From: Rhizobium sp.
GTDB taxonomy: Bacteria; Pseudomonadota; Alphaproteobacteria; Rhizobiales; Rhizobiaceae
Direction: 5' to 3'
DNA length: 64,000 bases
NCBI GenBank assembly: GCA_027533385.1
Contig: JAPZUE010000012.1
Span: forward strand, 62,001-126,000
The notes beneath the pieces were generated by a model. The model was not told the origin of the DNA, did no database searches, and saw nothing but the letters and a program-made list of their open reading frames with translations. Shown here piece by piece: positions 8,196-17,832 of this stretch; the stretch's first letter is position 1; every line of letters begins with the position of its first letter. The translations under genes were made by a program, and so were the position numbers.

Positions 8196-8226
8196 AAGTG
8201 TACGCCGTTTTGGCGTACACTTCAAT
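8196..8226 (-). promoter_or_regulatory. Promoter and palindromic operator of the TacA/TacT-like operon
   Basis: Perfect 11-bp inverted repeat AAGTGTACGCC / GGCGTACACTT with a 5-base spacer (8196-8222). On the minus strand a -35 TTGAAG (8226-8221) and a -10 TACACT (8203-8198) are 17 bases apart, so the operator fills the promoter exactly. This is the arrangement expected for conditional autorepression by an RHH antitoxin. Confidence 0.85.
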
Positions 8227-8244
8227 CTCGCCGCTGAAGGTGGC

Positions 8245-10155
8245 TCAACCCGCCGCGATCACGCCCGGTACGTCCTGGCCCAGCGCCGCAAACACCGTCT
8301 TCAGGATGCCGGCGGAATCCAGTCCGGCCTTGGCATACATGGTTTCGGGCTTCGCCTGGTCCATCCAGACATCGGGCAGCACCAGCGAGCGGACCTTCAG
8401 GCCGGTGTCGAGCAGGCCCTCATTGACGAGGAAATGCATGACATGGCTGCCGAAGCCGCCGACGGCGCCTTCTTCGACAGTGACGACCACCTGGTGGTGG
8501 CGGGCGAGCTGGCGGATCAGGTCGTGGTCGAGCGGCTTGGCGAAACGGGCGTCGGCGACGGTGGTCGAGAGGCCGGCAGCATCGAGGTCTTCGGCGGCAA
8601 GCAGACAGTCGGCAAGGCGGGTGCCGAAGGAGAGGAGTGCGACCTTCGAGCCCTGCTTGACGATGCGGCCCTTGCCGATTGAAAGGATCTCGCCGCGTTC
8701 GGGCATGGGAACGCCCACACCTTCGCCGCGCGGATAGCGGAAGGAGATCGGACCTTCGTCGTAAGCCGCAGCGGTGCGGACCATATGCTTCAGCTCCGCC
8801 TCGTCGGCTGCCGCCATGACCACGAAACCTGGCAGTGCCGCGAGGAAGCCGGTATCGAAGGAGCCGGCATGGGTCGGGCCGTCGGCGCCGACGAAGCCGG
8901 CGCGGTCGATGGGAAAGCGGACCGGCAGGCCCTGGATGCCGACATCATGCACGACCTGGTCGTAGCCGCGCTGCAGGAAGGTCGAATAGAGCGCGCAGAA
9001 GGGCTTGAAGCCCTCGGCAGCAAGACCGGCTGCAAAGGTCACCGCATGCTGTTCGGCGATGCCGACATCGAAGGTGCGTTCCGGGAAGATCGACTGCAGC
9101 TTGTCGAGGCCGGTGCCCGAGGGCATGGCGGCGGTGATGCCGACGATCTTCTCGTCGTGGCGGGCTTCCTCGACCAGCGCATCGGCGAAGACGGCGGTAT
9201 AGGCCGGCGCATTCGGCTTGGCCTTGGCCTGGGTGCCGGTGATCACGTCGAACTTGTTGACGCCGTGATACTTGTCGGCAGCGGCTTCGGCGGGTGCATA
9301 GCCCTTGCCCTTCTGGGTCACGACATGGATCAGCACCGGGCCCTTGGCGTTGTCGCGCACGTTACGCAGCACGGGCAGCAGATGATCGAAGGAATGACCG
9401 TCGATCGGGCCGATATGGTAGAAGCCGAGCTCCTCGAACATCGTACCGCCGGTGACGTAACCCCGGGCATGCTCGACGGCGCGGGTGATCGCGCGGTCGA
9501 CGGTCTTGCCGAGATAGGCGGTCAGTTTCTTGCCGAACTCGCGGAAGCCCATGTAGCTGCGGCCCGATGCCAGACGCGCCAGATAGGCGCTCATCGCGCC
9601 CGTCGGCGGGGCAATCGACATGTCGTTGTCGTTGAGGATGACGATCAGCCGGGCGTCGAGGGCGCCGGCGTTGTTCAGTGCCTCATAGGCCATGCCGGCG
9701 GACATTGCACCATCGCCGATGACCGCGATCACCTTGCGGTCGGTCTTCGACAGGTCGGCGGCAACCGCCATGCCGAGGCCGGCGGAAATCGAAGTCGAGG
9801 AATGGGCGGCACCGAAGGGATCGTATTCGCTCTCGGCGCGCTTGGTGAAGCCGGACAGGCCATCTTCCTGGCGCAGCGTGCGGATGCGGTCGCGGCGGCC
9901 CGTGAGGATCTTGTGCGGATAGCACTGGTGGCCGACATCGAAGATCAGCCGGTCTTCAGGGGTGTTGAAGACCTTGTGGATGGCGATCGTCAGCTCGACG
10001 ACACCGAGACCGGCACCCAGATGACCACCCGTCTTCGACACCGCATCGATCATCTCGTCGCGCACTTCGCGCGCCAACTGCGGCAGATCACGGTCCTCGA
10101 TGGTCTTCAGGTCCTTCGGAAACTCGACCTTGTCCAGCAGCGGGGTATCGGGCAT
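8245..10155 (-). CDS. dxs: 1-deoxy-D-xylulose-5-phosphate synthase
   Basis: 636 residues, full length. It condenses pyruvate and glyceraldehyde 3-phosphate to DXP, the entry step of the MEP isoprenoid pathway, and feeds quinone side chains. The thiamine diphosphate domain has [18 protein letters not shown] (GDG at residues 148-150). The transketolase-like middle domain has [15 protein letters not shown], and the C-terminal domain is intact. The ATG at 10155 is used; a GTG at 10164 is also possible. It is usually clustered with xseB in rhizobia; here xseB lies about 10 kb away on the same strand. Confidence 0.98.
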   Translation of the reverse strand: MPDTPLLDKVEFPKDLKTIEDRDLPQLAREVRDEMIDAVSKTGGHLGAGLGVVELTIAIHKVFNTPEDRLIFDVGHQCYPHKILTGRRDRIRTLRQEDGLSGFTKRAESEYDPFGAAHSSTSISAGLGMAVAADLSKTDRKVIAVIGDGAMSAGMAYEALNNAGALDARLIVILNDNDMSIAPPTGAMSAYLARLASGRSYMGFREFGKKLTAYLGKTVDRAITRAVEHARGYVTGGTMFEELGFYHIGPIDGHSFDHLLPVLRNVRDNAKGPVLIHVVTQKGKGYAPAEAAADKYHGVNKFDVITGTQAKAKPNAPAYTAVFADALVEEARHDEKIVGITAAMPSGTGLDKLQSIFPERTFDVGIAEQHAVTFAAGLAAEGFKPFCALYSTFLQRGYDQVVHDVGIQGLPVRFPIDRAGFVGADGPTHAGSFDTGFLAALPGFVVMAAADEAELKHMVRTAAAYDEGPISFRYPRGEGVGVPMPERGEILSIGKGRIVKQGSKVALLSFGTRLADCLLAAEDLDAAGLSTTVADARFAKPLDHDLIRQLARHHQVVVTVEEGAVGGFGSHVMHFLVNEGLLDTGLKVRSLVLPDVWMDQAKPETMYAKAGLDSAGILKTVFAALGQDVPGVIAAG

Positions 10156-10253
10156 GGATGTCACGGGCTCTTGCCTCTTCAACGCGTTTGGGTGCGCGAT
10201 AGCATCCCAAGACGAACTGGGCAAATATCCGACACCAAACTGCTATATAGACG

Positions 10254-11180
10254 TCAACGGCCCTCGGGCAAAGGCACGAACTCCTCTTCGTCCCCCGGAA
10301 CAATGTCAAAACGGCCGGTTCTCCACTCTTCCTTGGCCTGTTCGATGCGCTCCTTCGACGAGGAAACAAAGTTCCACCAGATATGTTTCTGCGTGCCAAG
10401 CGCGGCACCCCCGAACAACATCACGTGACAACCGGTCGCCCCGCCGATGAGCGTAATCTCGTCACCGGGGCGGAAGACGAGCAGCTGGTCGGGCGCAAAG
10501 CGGTCGCCGGCGATTTCGATCTCGCCGGAAAGGATGTAAAGCGCGCGCTCTTCCTGGCCGGCATCGAAAGGAAAGCGGGCCCCGGGCTCGAGCGTCAGAT
10601 CGACGTAGAGTGTCTCGGAGAAGGTCTTCACCGGCGAACGCAGCCCACCCATGGATCCGATCACCACACGACCGGAAGCCCCGCGATCGGCAAAGATCGG
10701 CAGTTCCCCCTTGGCCGTGTGGGCGAAGGCGGGATCGATCTCCTCCAGCTGGTCCGGGAGCGCAATCCAGGTCTGGAGCCCCGACATCGAGAACGGATGG
10801 CCACGCAGGTTTTCCGGCGTCCGTTCGGAATGCACGATGCCGCGACCCGCCGTCATCAGGTTGATGTCTCCAGGCGCAATCACAAGCTCCGTGCCGAGGC
10901 TGTCGCGGTGCTTGATCTCGCCATCGAAGAGATAGGTGACGGTGGAGAGACCGATATGCGGATGGGGGCGGACATCCATGGCTTCGCCTGCCTTCAAGAC
11001 GGCCGGCCCCATGCGGTCGAAGAAGATGAAGGGGCCGACAAGGCGGCGACGGCTGGAGGGCAGCGCGCGGCGCACGCCAAAACCACCGATATCGCTGGAA
11101 CGGGGAATGATCAGATGCTCGATGGCATCGCAGGCAAAGGCATCGCCCGGGACGGGATCATTGCCGGGAAAGAAGGACAT
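10254..11180 (-). CDS. Pirin family protein
   Basis: 308 residues forming two cupin domains. The metal site is readable in the N-terminal cupin: H73 and H75 in RPHPHIGLST, H117 and E119 in GRGIVHSERTPE. Pirins bind Fe and some have quercetin 2,3-dioxygenase activity or act as redox sensors; the substrate here is unknown. The C-terminal cupin (FPFDAGQEERALYILSGE) is also well kept. It is on the same strand as dxs with about 100 bases between, and may be read in one unit with it. Confidence 0.93.
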   Translation of the reverse strand: MSFFPGNDPVPGDAFACDAIEHLIIPRSSDIGGFGVRRALPSSRRRLVGPFIFFDRMGPAVLKAGEAMDVRPHPHIGLSTVTYLFDGEIKHRDSLGTELVIAPGDINLMTAGRGIVHSERTPENLRGHPFSMSGLQTWIALPDQLEEIDPAFAHTAKGELPIFADRGASGRVVIGSMGGLRSPVKTFSETLYVDLTLEPGARFPFDAGQEERALYILSGEIEIAGDRFAPDQLLVFRPGDEITLIGGATGCHVMLFGGAALGTQKHIWWNFVSSSKERIEQAKEEWRTGRFDIVPGDEEEFVPLPEGR

Positions 11181-11502
11181 GGGAAACCTCTTCGTTCAAT
11201 CGGGCCAAGACTATCAGGTCTCGACGCGGATCATAGAACGGATCGACTGCAGACGCGGTGACGCATCGTTCAGCCTTTGGCCGGTCGACGGCATCTGGGC
11301 AGGCACCGCGAAGGCATCACTATCGGCCTGACGGCTCCGTGCTGGCGGGAACAGGTCCTTGCGGCACACAGAATTCGGCCAGACACATCCGGCGCAGTGG
11401 ACATCCGTTAATGCTTAATAAGCCATATCTAATTATTCTCGTCGCAAGCGGGACTGCCGGTGGGGTATGGCTCGCGCCCAGCACGAAGAAAACGAGGCAA
11501 TC
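11181..11502. other. Gene-free stretch between pirin and CheY-like genes
   Basis: Divergent promoter region of about 320 bases. An AT-rich patch (TTAATGCTTAATAAG, about 11408-11422) stands out, but its TTAA boxes are 3 bases apart rather than 7, so it is not a CtrA site. I see no gene, stable hairpin or repeat. Confidence 0.5.
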
Positions 11503-11868
11503 GTGGTCAAGACAATTCTGGCGGTCGATGATTCCAAGACAATCCTGTCCATGGTGACCCAGACGCTCGAAAGGGCCGGTTATACAACATTGCAGGCCGA
11601 AGATGGCATCCATGGGCTGGAAGTGCTGGAGGGCGGGGCTCCCGACCTTGTTATCACCGACATCAACATGCCAAGGCTCGACGGTTTCGGCTTCATCGAG
11701 CGGATCCGCCGCAGCGAACGCTACAGGGCCATTCCCATCCTGGTGCTGACCACGGAAAACGATCCTCAGAAGCGGGAGCGCGCCCGCAAGGCCGGGGCAA
11801 CCGGCTGGATTGTCAAACCCTTCGACGCTGCCAAACTCGTCGATGCCGTCGGACGGCTGAGCAGCTGA
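11503..11868 (+). CDS. CheY-like single-domain response regulator
   Basis: 121 residues from a GTG at 11503 that has CGAGG 5 bases upstream; this gives the exact CheY length. An in-frame ATG at 11467 would add 12 residues but has a poor ribosome site. The acidic pocket is D9/D10, the phosphoacceptor is D53 in VITDINMPRLDG, the switch Thr is in LVLTTEND and the Lys is in WIVKPFD. With no output domain it acts by protein contact, most likely in chemotaxis, phosphorylated by a CheA encoded elsewhere. It stands alone, not in a che operon. Confidence 0.93.
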   Translation: MVKTILAVDDSKTILSMVTQTLERAGYTTLQAEDGIHGLEVLEGGAPDLVITDINMPRLDGFGFIERIRRSERYRAIPILVLTTENDPQKRERARKAGATGWIVKPFDAAKLVDAVGRLSS

Positions 11869-11924
11869 GCAAGACCTTCAGTTACGATTACTGGAACCGG
11901 TCGCGGATATTGATCCCCTAACGG

Positions 11925-12395
11925 TCATTCCCGGACAGGAATGTGCAATCCAACCTTCACGTCGCGCAACACGACATTGGTGTGCATGCGGCGGATCTGT
12001 GGATTCTCGGCCATCAGCTGGGCGCTGATATCGTCGTAATGCTCGACATCGCGGGCGGTGATGATGGCGACAAGATCGACCTGGCCTGTCACATAATAGA
12101 CCTGCTGGACGTGTTCCTGCTTGTCGGCCCAGGCGCGGAAGCGGGTAAGCGCATCGTAATTGTCGCGCTCGATCTCCATGCCGGTGATGAAGGTCATCGG
12201 GAAATTTGTCGCCTTGCGATCCACCACCGCGATCTCGGCGGTGATGATGCCCTCGTCCCGCAGCCGGCGGAGCCTGCGCTGCACCGCTGAGGGCGACAGG
12301 CCCACCTTGTCGGCAATCGCCTCCGCCTTCAGCTGGCAGTCGCGTTGCACCACTTCCAGAATGCTGCGGTCAAATTGATCGAGCTTTTCCGGCAT
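11925..12395 (-). CDS. Lrp/AsnC family transcriptional regulator
   Basis: 156 residues. The N-terminal helix-turn-helix (about 20-45; GLSPSAVQRRLRRLRDEG) and the C-terminal RAM ligand-binding domain (QVYYVTGQVDLVAIITARD) are both complete. It is divergent from the amino-acid ABC transporter and the sulfur amino-acid genes, with 181 bases between. By analogy with MdeR, the Lrp regulator beside methionine gamma-lyase genes, it is a likely amino-acid-responsive activator of that operon. Leucine, methionine or another ligand cannot be distinguished. Confidence 0.93.
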   Translation of the reverse strand: MPEKLDQFDRSILEVVQRDCQLKAEAIADKVGLSPSAVQRRLRRLRDEGIITAEIAVVDRKATNFPMTFITGMEIERDNYDALTRFRAWADKQEHVQQVYYVTGQVDLVAIITARDVEHYDDISAQLMAENPQIRRMHTNVVLRDVKVGLHIPVRE

Positions 12396-12576
12396 GCGTT
12401 TCCTCCCTCACCTGCCATTTTTCCTGCCCCATATCGGAAAACAAAGGTCTTCGCCATCTTTCAGCAATGATCCGGCGATCGATGCGGAATTTTCCCGCAG
12501 ACGACAGAAAATGCGCCAGAAATCCGCATCCACTCCCTCATAAGGTCTCGCAATTGTCACATTACCTGGGATCAAG

Positions 12577-13368
12577 ATGACAGGGACCACCCCGGCCGCG
12601 CTCGACGTGCAGGACATCCACAAGAGTTTCGCCGGCATCGAGGTTCTGAAAGGCATCTCGGCCACGGCCCGTCGGGGCGACGTCATTTCGATCATCGGCT
12701 CGTCCGGTTCCGGCAAGAGCACCTTTCTGCGCTGCATCAACCTCTTGGAAGCGCCCGACCGCGGCCGCATCATCGTGGGCGGTGAGGAGCTGAAGCTGCG
12801 CCCCTCCCGCAAGGGCAGCCTTGAAGCCGCCGACCGCAAGCAACTGGAGCGGCTGCGCACCGGGCTTGGCATGGTGTTCCAGAGCTTCAATCTCTGGGCG
12901 CATCGCACGGTGCTCGAAAACGTCATCGAGGCGCCCGTTCACGTTCTGAAAGTGCCGCGCCGCGAGGCAGTCGAGAAGGCCGAAGCGCTGCTGGCCAAGG
13001 TCGGGCTCTACGACAAGCGCGATGCCTATCCGGCCTTTCTTTCCGGCGGCCAGCAACAGCGGGCGGCGATTGCCCGCGCGCTTTGCGTCGATCCGGCCGT
13101 GATGCTGTTCGACGAGCCGACCTCGGCGCTCGATCCGGAGCTTGTCGGCGAAGTGCTGAAGGTCATCCGTGATCTCGCCGAAGAGGGCCGCACCATGCTT
13201 CTCGTCACCCACGAGATGAGCTTTGCCCGCGACGTCTCCAGCCATGTGATGTTCCTCGACAAGGGGCGTGTCGAGGAAGAGGGACCGCCGGAGCAGGTTT
13301 TCGGCGACCCGAAAAGCGCCCGATGCCGCGACTTCACCCGCAGCCTTGGTGGGCGCGGGACCGTTTGA
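12577..13368 (+). CDS. Polar amino acid ABC transporter, ATP-binding subunit
   Basis: 263 residues of the HisP/OccP/GlnQ class. Walker A GSSGSGKST is at 41-49, the signature LSGGQQQR and the Walker B VMLFDEPTSALDPE follow, and the H-loop is in LLVTHEMSFA. It drives import through the two permeases encoded downstream. It is the first gene of an operon running to at least 17823: ATPase, binding protein, two permeases, PLP enzyme, S-methyltransferase. Confidence 0.96.
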   Translation: MTGTTPAALDVQDIHKSFAGIEVLKGISATARRGDVISIIGSSGSGKSTFLRCINLLEAPDRGRIIVGGEELKLRPSRKGSLEAADRKQLERLRTGLGMVFQSFNLWAHRTVLENVIEAPVHVLKVPRREAVEKAEALLAKVGLYDKRDAYPAFLSGGQQQRAAIARALCVDPAVMLFDEPTSALDPELVGEVLKVIRDLAEEGRTMLLVTHEMSFARDVSSHVMFLDKGRVEEEGPPEQVFGDPKSARCRDFTRSLGGRGTV

Positions 13369-13409
13369 TCCAAAATCCAGAACCATCTAACCAATCGGGG
13401 AAAACGACG

Positions 13410-14183
13410 ATGAAAATGATCTCCCTTCTTCTCGCCGGTGCCGCCTTTGCCGCAACCGCCGTTACCGCCCAGGCCGAAGTGCGCTTCGGCATCATGAACG
13501 AGGCCTATCCGCCCTTCTTCGCCAAGGATGCCTCCGGCACCTGGAAGGGCTGGGAAATCGACTTGATGAACGCCGTCTGCGCGGAAATGAAGGAAACCTG
13601 CACGATCGTCGACGTCTCCTGGGACGGCCTGATCCCGGCGCTGCAGACGAAGAAATTCGACGTGATCTGGTCGTCGATGTCGATCACCGAGGAGCGGTTG
13701 AAGACCATCGACTTCACCGACAAGTACTACAACACGCCGAGCAAGCTGATCGGCCCGAAGGATGGCACGCCGGGTGCGACGCCCGAAGCCGTTGAAGGCA
13801 AGACCATCGGCATCCAGGTCTCGACCGTGCAGTCGGCCTATTATGCGAAATACTTCGCCGACAAGGCCGAAGAGCAGACCTACGCCACCCTGGACAAAGC
13901 CTTCCAGGATCTCGCCGCCGGCCGCATCGACTATGTCTTCGGCGATTCCATCCCGCTTGCCGACTTCCTGAACACCGATTTCGGCAAGGATTGCTGCGCC
14001 GACATGGGCAATGTCGCGGATGATCCGTCGGTTCTCGGCGTTGGCATTGGCGGCGGGCTGCGCAAGGAAGACACCGAGCTGAAGGCCAAGCTGAATGCGG
14101 CGATCGCCGCTGTCCGCGCCTCGGGCAAGTATGACGAGATCACGAAGGCCTATTTCACCTTCGACATCTACGGCCAGAAGTAA
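13410..14183 (+). CDS. Amino acid ABC transporter, periplasmic binding protein (SBP family 3)
   Basis: 257 residues from the ATG at 13410. The signal peptide (KMISLLLAGAAFAATAVTAQA) cleaves near residue 21. The mature protein is a family 3 bind-and-release receptor with the typical start VRFGIMNEAYPPFF, then GWEIDLMNAVCAEM and IDFTDKYYNTPS. A Cys pair (KDCCADM) in the C-terminal lobe may form a disulfide. The ligand is probably a sulfur-containing or polar amino acid, judged only from the neighbouring genes. Confidence 0.95.
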   Translation: MKMISLLLAGAAFAATAVTAQAEVRFGIMNEAYPPFFAKDASGTWKGWEIDLMNAVCAEMKETCTIVDVSWDGLIPALQTKKFDVIWSSMSITEERLKTIDFTDKYYNTPSKLIGPKDGTPGATPEAVEGKTIGIQVSTVQSAYYAKYFADKAEEQTYATLDKAFQDLAAGRIDYVFGDSIPLADFLNTDFGKDCCADMGNVADDPSVLGVGIGGGLRKEDTELKAKLNAAIAAVRASGKYDEITKAYFTFDIYGQK

Positions 14184-14204
14184 CCGACGGGGACCAGGAG
14201 CGAG

Positions 14205-14930
14205 ATGGCGACGGGATCAATGACGGCCTGGCAATTGCTGGCGCTCGAGCCTCCGGGCTGGGGCGGCGCGCTGTTGACCGGTGCCGCAACGACCGTCGCC
14301 ATTTCGGCCTGCGCCTTTTCGATCGGTCTGGTCATCGGTCTCTTCGGAGCCATCGGCAAGCTCTCCGACAATCGCCCGGTGGGACTGATCCTCAAGGGCT
14401 ATACCTCCGTCATCCGAGCGGTGCCGGAATTGATCCTGATCGTCGGGCTCTATTATGCCGGGACCGATGGCCTCAACCGTCTGTTGATGGCGCTTAACCT
14501 GCCGACCATCGAGGTCAATGGTTTCATTGCTGCCGTCGCCGTGCTCGGCTTCGTGCAGGGCGCTTACATGACCGAGGTGCTGCGCGGCGCGATCCTGGCG
14601 ATCCCGACCGGACAGCTCGAGGCGGCGCGGGCCTTCGGCATGTCGCCGCTCCTCAGGTTTCGCCGAGTAACGCTGCCGGCGCTTCTGCCGAACGCCCTGC
14701 CCGGCATGGCCAATCTCTGGATGTCGGTGACCAAGGACAGCGCGCTCGTTGCCGTGGTCGGCTATCAGGAACTGGCGCTGACCACGCGTCTCGCGGGCGC
14801 CAATACCAAGGAATATTTCCTGTTCTTCCTGGCGGCCGCCGTCCTCTATCTCATCATCACGCTTCTCTCCAACCTCGTCTTCCATGGCATCGAGCGCCGC
14901 GTGCGCCGGGGCCAGCGGCCGGCGCATTGA
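14205..14930 (+). CDS. Amino acid ABC transporter permease (HisQ-like)
   Basis: 241 residues with about five membrane helices and the EAA motif (GQLEAARAFGMSPLLRFRRV) that docks to the ATPase. It pairs with the next gene as a heterodimeric channel. The start ATG at 14205 has CAGGAG upstream; an ATG at 14220 is also in frame. Confidence 0.94.
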   Translation: MATGSMTAWQLLALEPPGWGGALLTGAATTVAISACAFSIGLVIGLFGAIGKLSDNRPVGLILKGYTSVIRAVPELILIVGLYYAGTDGLNRLLMALNLPTIEVNGFIAAVAVLGFVQGAYMTEVLRGAILAIPTGQLEAARAFGMSPLLRFRRVTLPALLPNALPGMANLWMSVTKDSALVAVVGYQELALTTRLAGANTKEYFLFFLAAAVLYLIITLLSNLVFHGIERRVRRGQRPAH

Positions 14931-14943
14931 GGGAGGTGCGCAG

Positions 14944-15633
14944 ATGAATTTCGAGTGGATCGCGAAATACTGGCCGCTGCTGATCGAGGGCGCCTTCCAG
15001 ACCGTTTCGCTGCTGGTGATTTCGGTGAGCTTCGGCTTCGTGTTGGCGGTGGGGCTTGCCTTTGCCATGGTGAGCGGCGGCCCTATTACCCGCAATCTCG
15101 CGCGCGGCTATTCGACCGTGTTTCGTGGCACGCCACTGCTGATCCAGCTCTGGCTGCTCTATTACGGCGTGGGCTCGCTGCTGCCGATGGTGCCGGGCTT
15201 GAGGCAGAGCTTTCTCTGGCCGATCCTGCGCGAAGGCTTCTTCTTCGCCGCCGTTTCCTTCACGCTGAATTTTGCCGCCTATCAGTCGGAAGTGTTACGC
15301 GGTGCGCTCTTGTCCGTGCCGAAGGGCGAGCTGGAAGCCGGGCGTTCGCTCGGGATGAGCCCCTTGATGCTGATCAGACGCATCTGGCTGCCGCGGGCGG
15401 TCCGCACGGCCCTGCCGACGATTGCCGGCGAGATCGTGCTGCAGCTGAAAGCCACGCCGCTGGCCTTCACCGTCACCGTGATGGATCTCTATGCGGTCGC
15501 CTTCAAGGTCCGCCAGGACACGCTTCTCGTCTACGAGCCGCTGCTCGTCGTCACCCTCTTTTATGTCGCGCTGACTGCGCTGATCACCCGCGCATTCGGA
15601 GTGGTCGAGGCGCAGGTGCCGATCCGCCGCTGA
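14944..15633 (+). CDS. Amino acid ABC transporter permease (HisM-like)
   Basis: 229 residues from the ATG at 14944, which has GGGAGG upstream; it starts 13 bases after the preceding permease stop. Five membrane helices and the EAA motif (GELEAGRSLGMSPLMLIRRI). It is the second half of the channel. Confidence 0.94.
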   Translation: MNFEWIAKYWPLLIEGAFQTVSLLVISVSFGFVLAVGLAFAMVSGGPITRNLARGYSTVFRGTPLLIQLWLLYYGVGSLLPMVPGLRQSFLWPILREGFFFAAVSFTLNFAAYQSEVLRGALLSVPKGELEAGRSLGMSPLMLIRRIWLPRAVRTALPTIAGEIVLQLKATPLAFTVTVMDLYAVAFKVRQDTLLVYEPLLVVTLFYVALTALITRAFGVVEAQVPIRR

Positions 15634-15655
15634 GGCGGCCCGAAAGTGTAATGCC

Positions 15656-16888
15656 ATGACGAAAGTCTTCGTGACCCATCCCCTGCCCGCGTCTGCCGGT
15701 CCCGAAACCCGGGCGCTCGATGCCGGCCTGGTGATCGACCCGGCGACCGGGGCGATTGCGCCCAATGTCTCGATGTCGGTCAACAATGCGCTGATGCCGG
15801 GCGATGGCGCCTTTTCCGCCGATGGCGTCGCCGATCTCGCCGATCTGCCCTATCTCTATGCCCGCTGGACGAACCCCACCGTGCGGCAGCTGGAGCAGCG
15901 GCTGGCAGCTCTCGAAGGCGCCGAGGATGCGCTGGCAACGGCGACGGGCATGGCGGCGATTGCCGGTACGCTCTTCACCTTCCTCAAGGCCGGCGACCAT
16001 CTCGTGGTCTCGGATGTCTGTTATGCGGGCGCCGTCGAACTCACCCAAAGGGTGCTGCCGGATTTCGGCATCGAGGTCACGCCTGTCAACATGGCGCGCC
16101 TTGATCTGGTTGAAGCCGCCATGCGACCGAACACGCGGCTCGTGCATTGTGAGAGCCCCGTCAATCCGATCCTGCGCATCGTCGATCTCGAAGCGCTGGC
16201 GGCCATTGCCCACAGACACGGGGCGCTGATATCGGTCGATTCGACCTTTGCCACGCCGGTTGCAACACGGCCGCTCACGCTCGGCGTCGATCTCGTCATC
16301 CATTCGCTGACCAAGTTCATCAATGGCCATGGCGATGTGCTGGGCGGGGCCGTGATCGGGCGGAAGGAACTGATCGCGCGTATTCGCGGGCGGGCCGGCG
16401 TCTATCTTGGAGCGTCACTTCCGGCCCAATCCGCCTGGCTTATCATGCGCGGTATCGACACGCTTTATCCGCGCCTGCGCATGGCCTCCGAGAGCGCCCT
16501 TGCCGTCGCAACCTTCCTGGAAGGGCATCCGGAGGTCGAGCGCGTCATCTATCCGGGTCTCGCCTCCCACCCGCAGCATGATCTCGCCAAACGCCAGATG
16601 GATGTGTTCGGTGGCATGATCGGCTTTCGCACGCGGGGTCCCAGGGCCGCCGCCGATCGGCTGGCCGAGCGACTGCGTGTCATTCACTACGCCTTTTCCC
16701 TCGGGCACCAGCGCAGCCTCGTGGTGCTGCTCGACACCGAGGAGATGATGACCTCGACCTTCCGCCTCACCGGCGAAGCTCTCACCGATTACCGCGCCTA
16801 TGCCGGCGACGGGCTCTTCCGCCTGTCGATCGGCCTCGAGACTACAGGCGACATCATCGCCGATCTCGACCAGGCACTCACCCCCTGA
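15656..16888 (+). CDS. Trans-sulfuration family PLP enzyme (cystathionine/methionine gamma-lyase type)
   Basis: 410 residues of the Cys/Met metabolism PLP family. The Schiff-base lysine is K220 in SLTKFINGHGDVLGG, and the PLP phosphate-binding segment (TATGMAAIAGTLFTFLKAGD) is present. Family members do gamma-replacement or gamma-elimination on cystathionine, methionine or O-acylhomoserine; sequence alone does not separate them. Its place after an amino-acid importer and before a homocysteine methyltransferase, with an Lrp-type regulator, favours a catabolic or recycling role on sulfur amino acids. Confidence 0.9.
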   Translation: MTKVFVTHPLPASAGPETRALDAGLVIDPATGAIAPNVSMSVNNALMPGDGAFSADGVADLADLPYLYARWTNPTVRQLEQRLAALEGAEDALATATGMAAIAGTLFTFLKAGDHLVVSDVCYAGAVELTQRVLPDFGIEVTPVNMARLDLVEAAMRPNTRLVHCESPVNPILRIVDLEALAAIAHRHGALISVDSTFATPVATRPLTLGVDLVIHSLTKFINGHGDVLGGAVIGRKELIARIRGRAGVYLGASLPAQSAWLIMRGIDTLYPRLRMASESALAVATFLEGHPEVERVIYPGLASHPQHDLAKRQMDVFGGMIGFRTRGPRAAADRLAERLRVIHYAFSLGHQRSLVVLLDTEEMMTSTFRLTGEALTDYRAYAGDGLFRLSIGLETTGDIIADLDQALTP

Positions 16889-16911
16889 CCGCATCCGACG
16901 GAGACTTGTCC

Positions 16912-17823
16912 ATGGCAGATACCATCATCCTCGACGGCGGCATGAGCCGCGAACTCTTGCGCCTCGGCGCGGAGCTGAAGCAGCCGGAATGGTCGGCGCT
17001 GGCGCTGATGAACAGCCCCGAGATCGTGCGCCAGGTGCATGCGGAATTCATTGCCGCCGGTGCCGATGTCGTCACCACGAATTCCTATGCGCTGGTGCCC
17101 TTCCATATCGGCGAAGAGCGGTTCCGCAAGGACGGTCCGGCTCTTATCGCGCTTTCCGGCCAGCTGGCACGCGAGGCTGCGGATGCGGCAGGTCGCAAGG
17201 TTGTCGTGGCCGGCTCCCTGCCGCCGATCTTCGGCTCCTATGAGCCGGAGAATTTCGACCCGTCGACCGTGCAGGATTATCTGAAGGTGCTGGTTGCAAA
17301 CCTGGCCCCCCATGTCGATGTCTGGCTCGGCGAGACGCTCAGCCTGATTGCCGAGGGCGAGGCCGTGCGCAAGGCGATCCAGGCACAGCCGAAGCCGTTC
17401 TGGATCTCATTCACACTCGCCGATGATGCAGCCCAGGTGGCCGGTGGCGAGCCGAAGCTGCGCTCGGGCGAGACCGTGCGGGCGGCAGCGGAATGGGCGG
17501 CGGGCTCGGGTGCCTCGGCGCTGCTGTTCAACTGCGCCAAGCCCGAGGTCATGAAAAAGGCGGTCGAGACGGCCGCAGCCGTGTTTGCCGAAAAGGGTGC
17601 GGCACTCAAGATCGGCGTTTATGCCAATGCCTTCGAGAGCGACACCGACGACAAGGCCGCCAATGAAGGGCTGCATGATACCCGCCAGGACCTGACGGGC
17701 GATGTCTATTCGCGCTTTGCCTGTGACTGGGCCGAGGCGGGTGCGAGCATGATCGGCGGCTGCTGCGGCATCGGGGCGGAGCACATTCACCGCGTGGCGG
17801 GGGCGCTCAGAGCGAGAGCATAA
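16912..17823 (+). CDS. Homocysteine S-methyltransferase family protein
   Basis: 303 residues from the ATG at 16912 (a TTG lies 6 bases upstream). A betaine/S-methylmethionine:homocysteine methyltransferase-type barrel: LDGGMSRELLRLG at the N-terminus, then the zinc-binding cysteines in LLFNCAKPEV and GGCCGIGAEHI. These enzymes make methionine from homocysteine with S-methylmethionine, betaine or a similar donor and need no cobalamin. Last gene of the Lrp-divergent operon, 23 bases after the PLP enzyme. The methyl donor is not determined. Confidence 0.92.
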   Translation: MADTIILDGGMSRELLRLGAELKQPEWSALALMNSPEIVRQVHAEFIAAGADVVTTNSYALVPFHIGEERFRKDGPALIALSGQLAREAADAAGRKVVVAGSLPPIFGSYEPENFDPSTVQDYLKVLVANLAPHVDVWLGETLSLIAEGEAVRKAIQAQPKPFWISFTLADDAAQVAGGEPKLRSGETVRAAAEWAAGSGASALLFNCAKPEVMKKAVETAAAVFAEKGAALKIGVYANAFESDTDDKAANEGLHDTRQDLTGDVYSRFACDWAEAGASMIGGCCGIGAEHIHRVAGALRARA

Positions 17824-17832
17824 TCATCCGCA

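Noticed and set aside
8785-10428. A 547-residue plus-strand frame opposite dxs
   Set aside because: Antisense shadow of dxs with no domain and no start signal.
11405-11425. TTAATGCTTAA as a possible CtrA site
   Set aside because: The TTAA boxes are 3 bases apart instead of 7.
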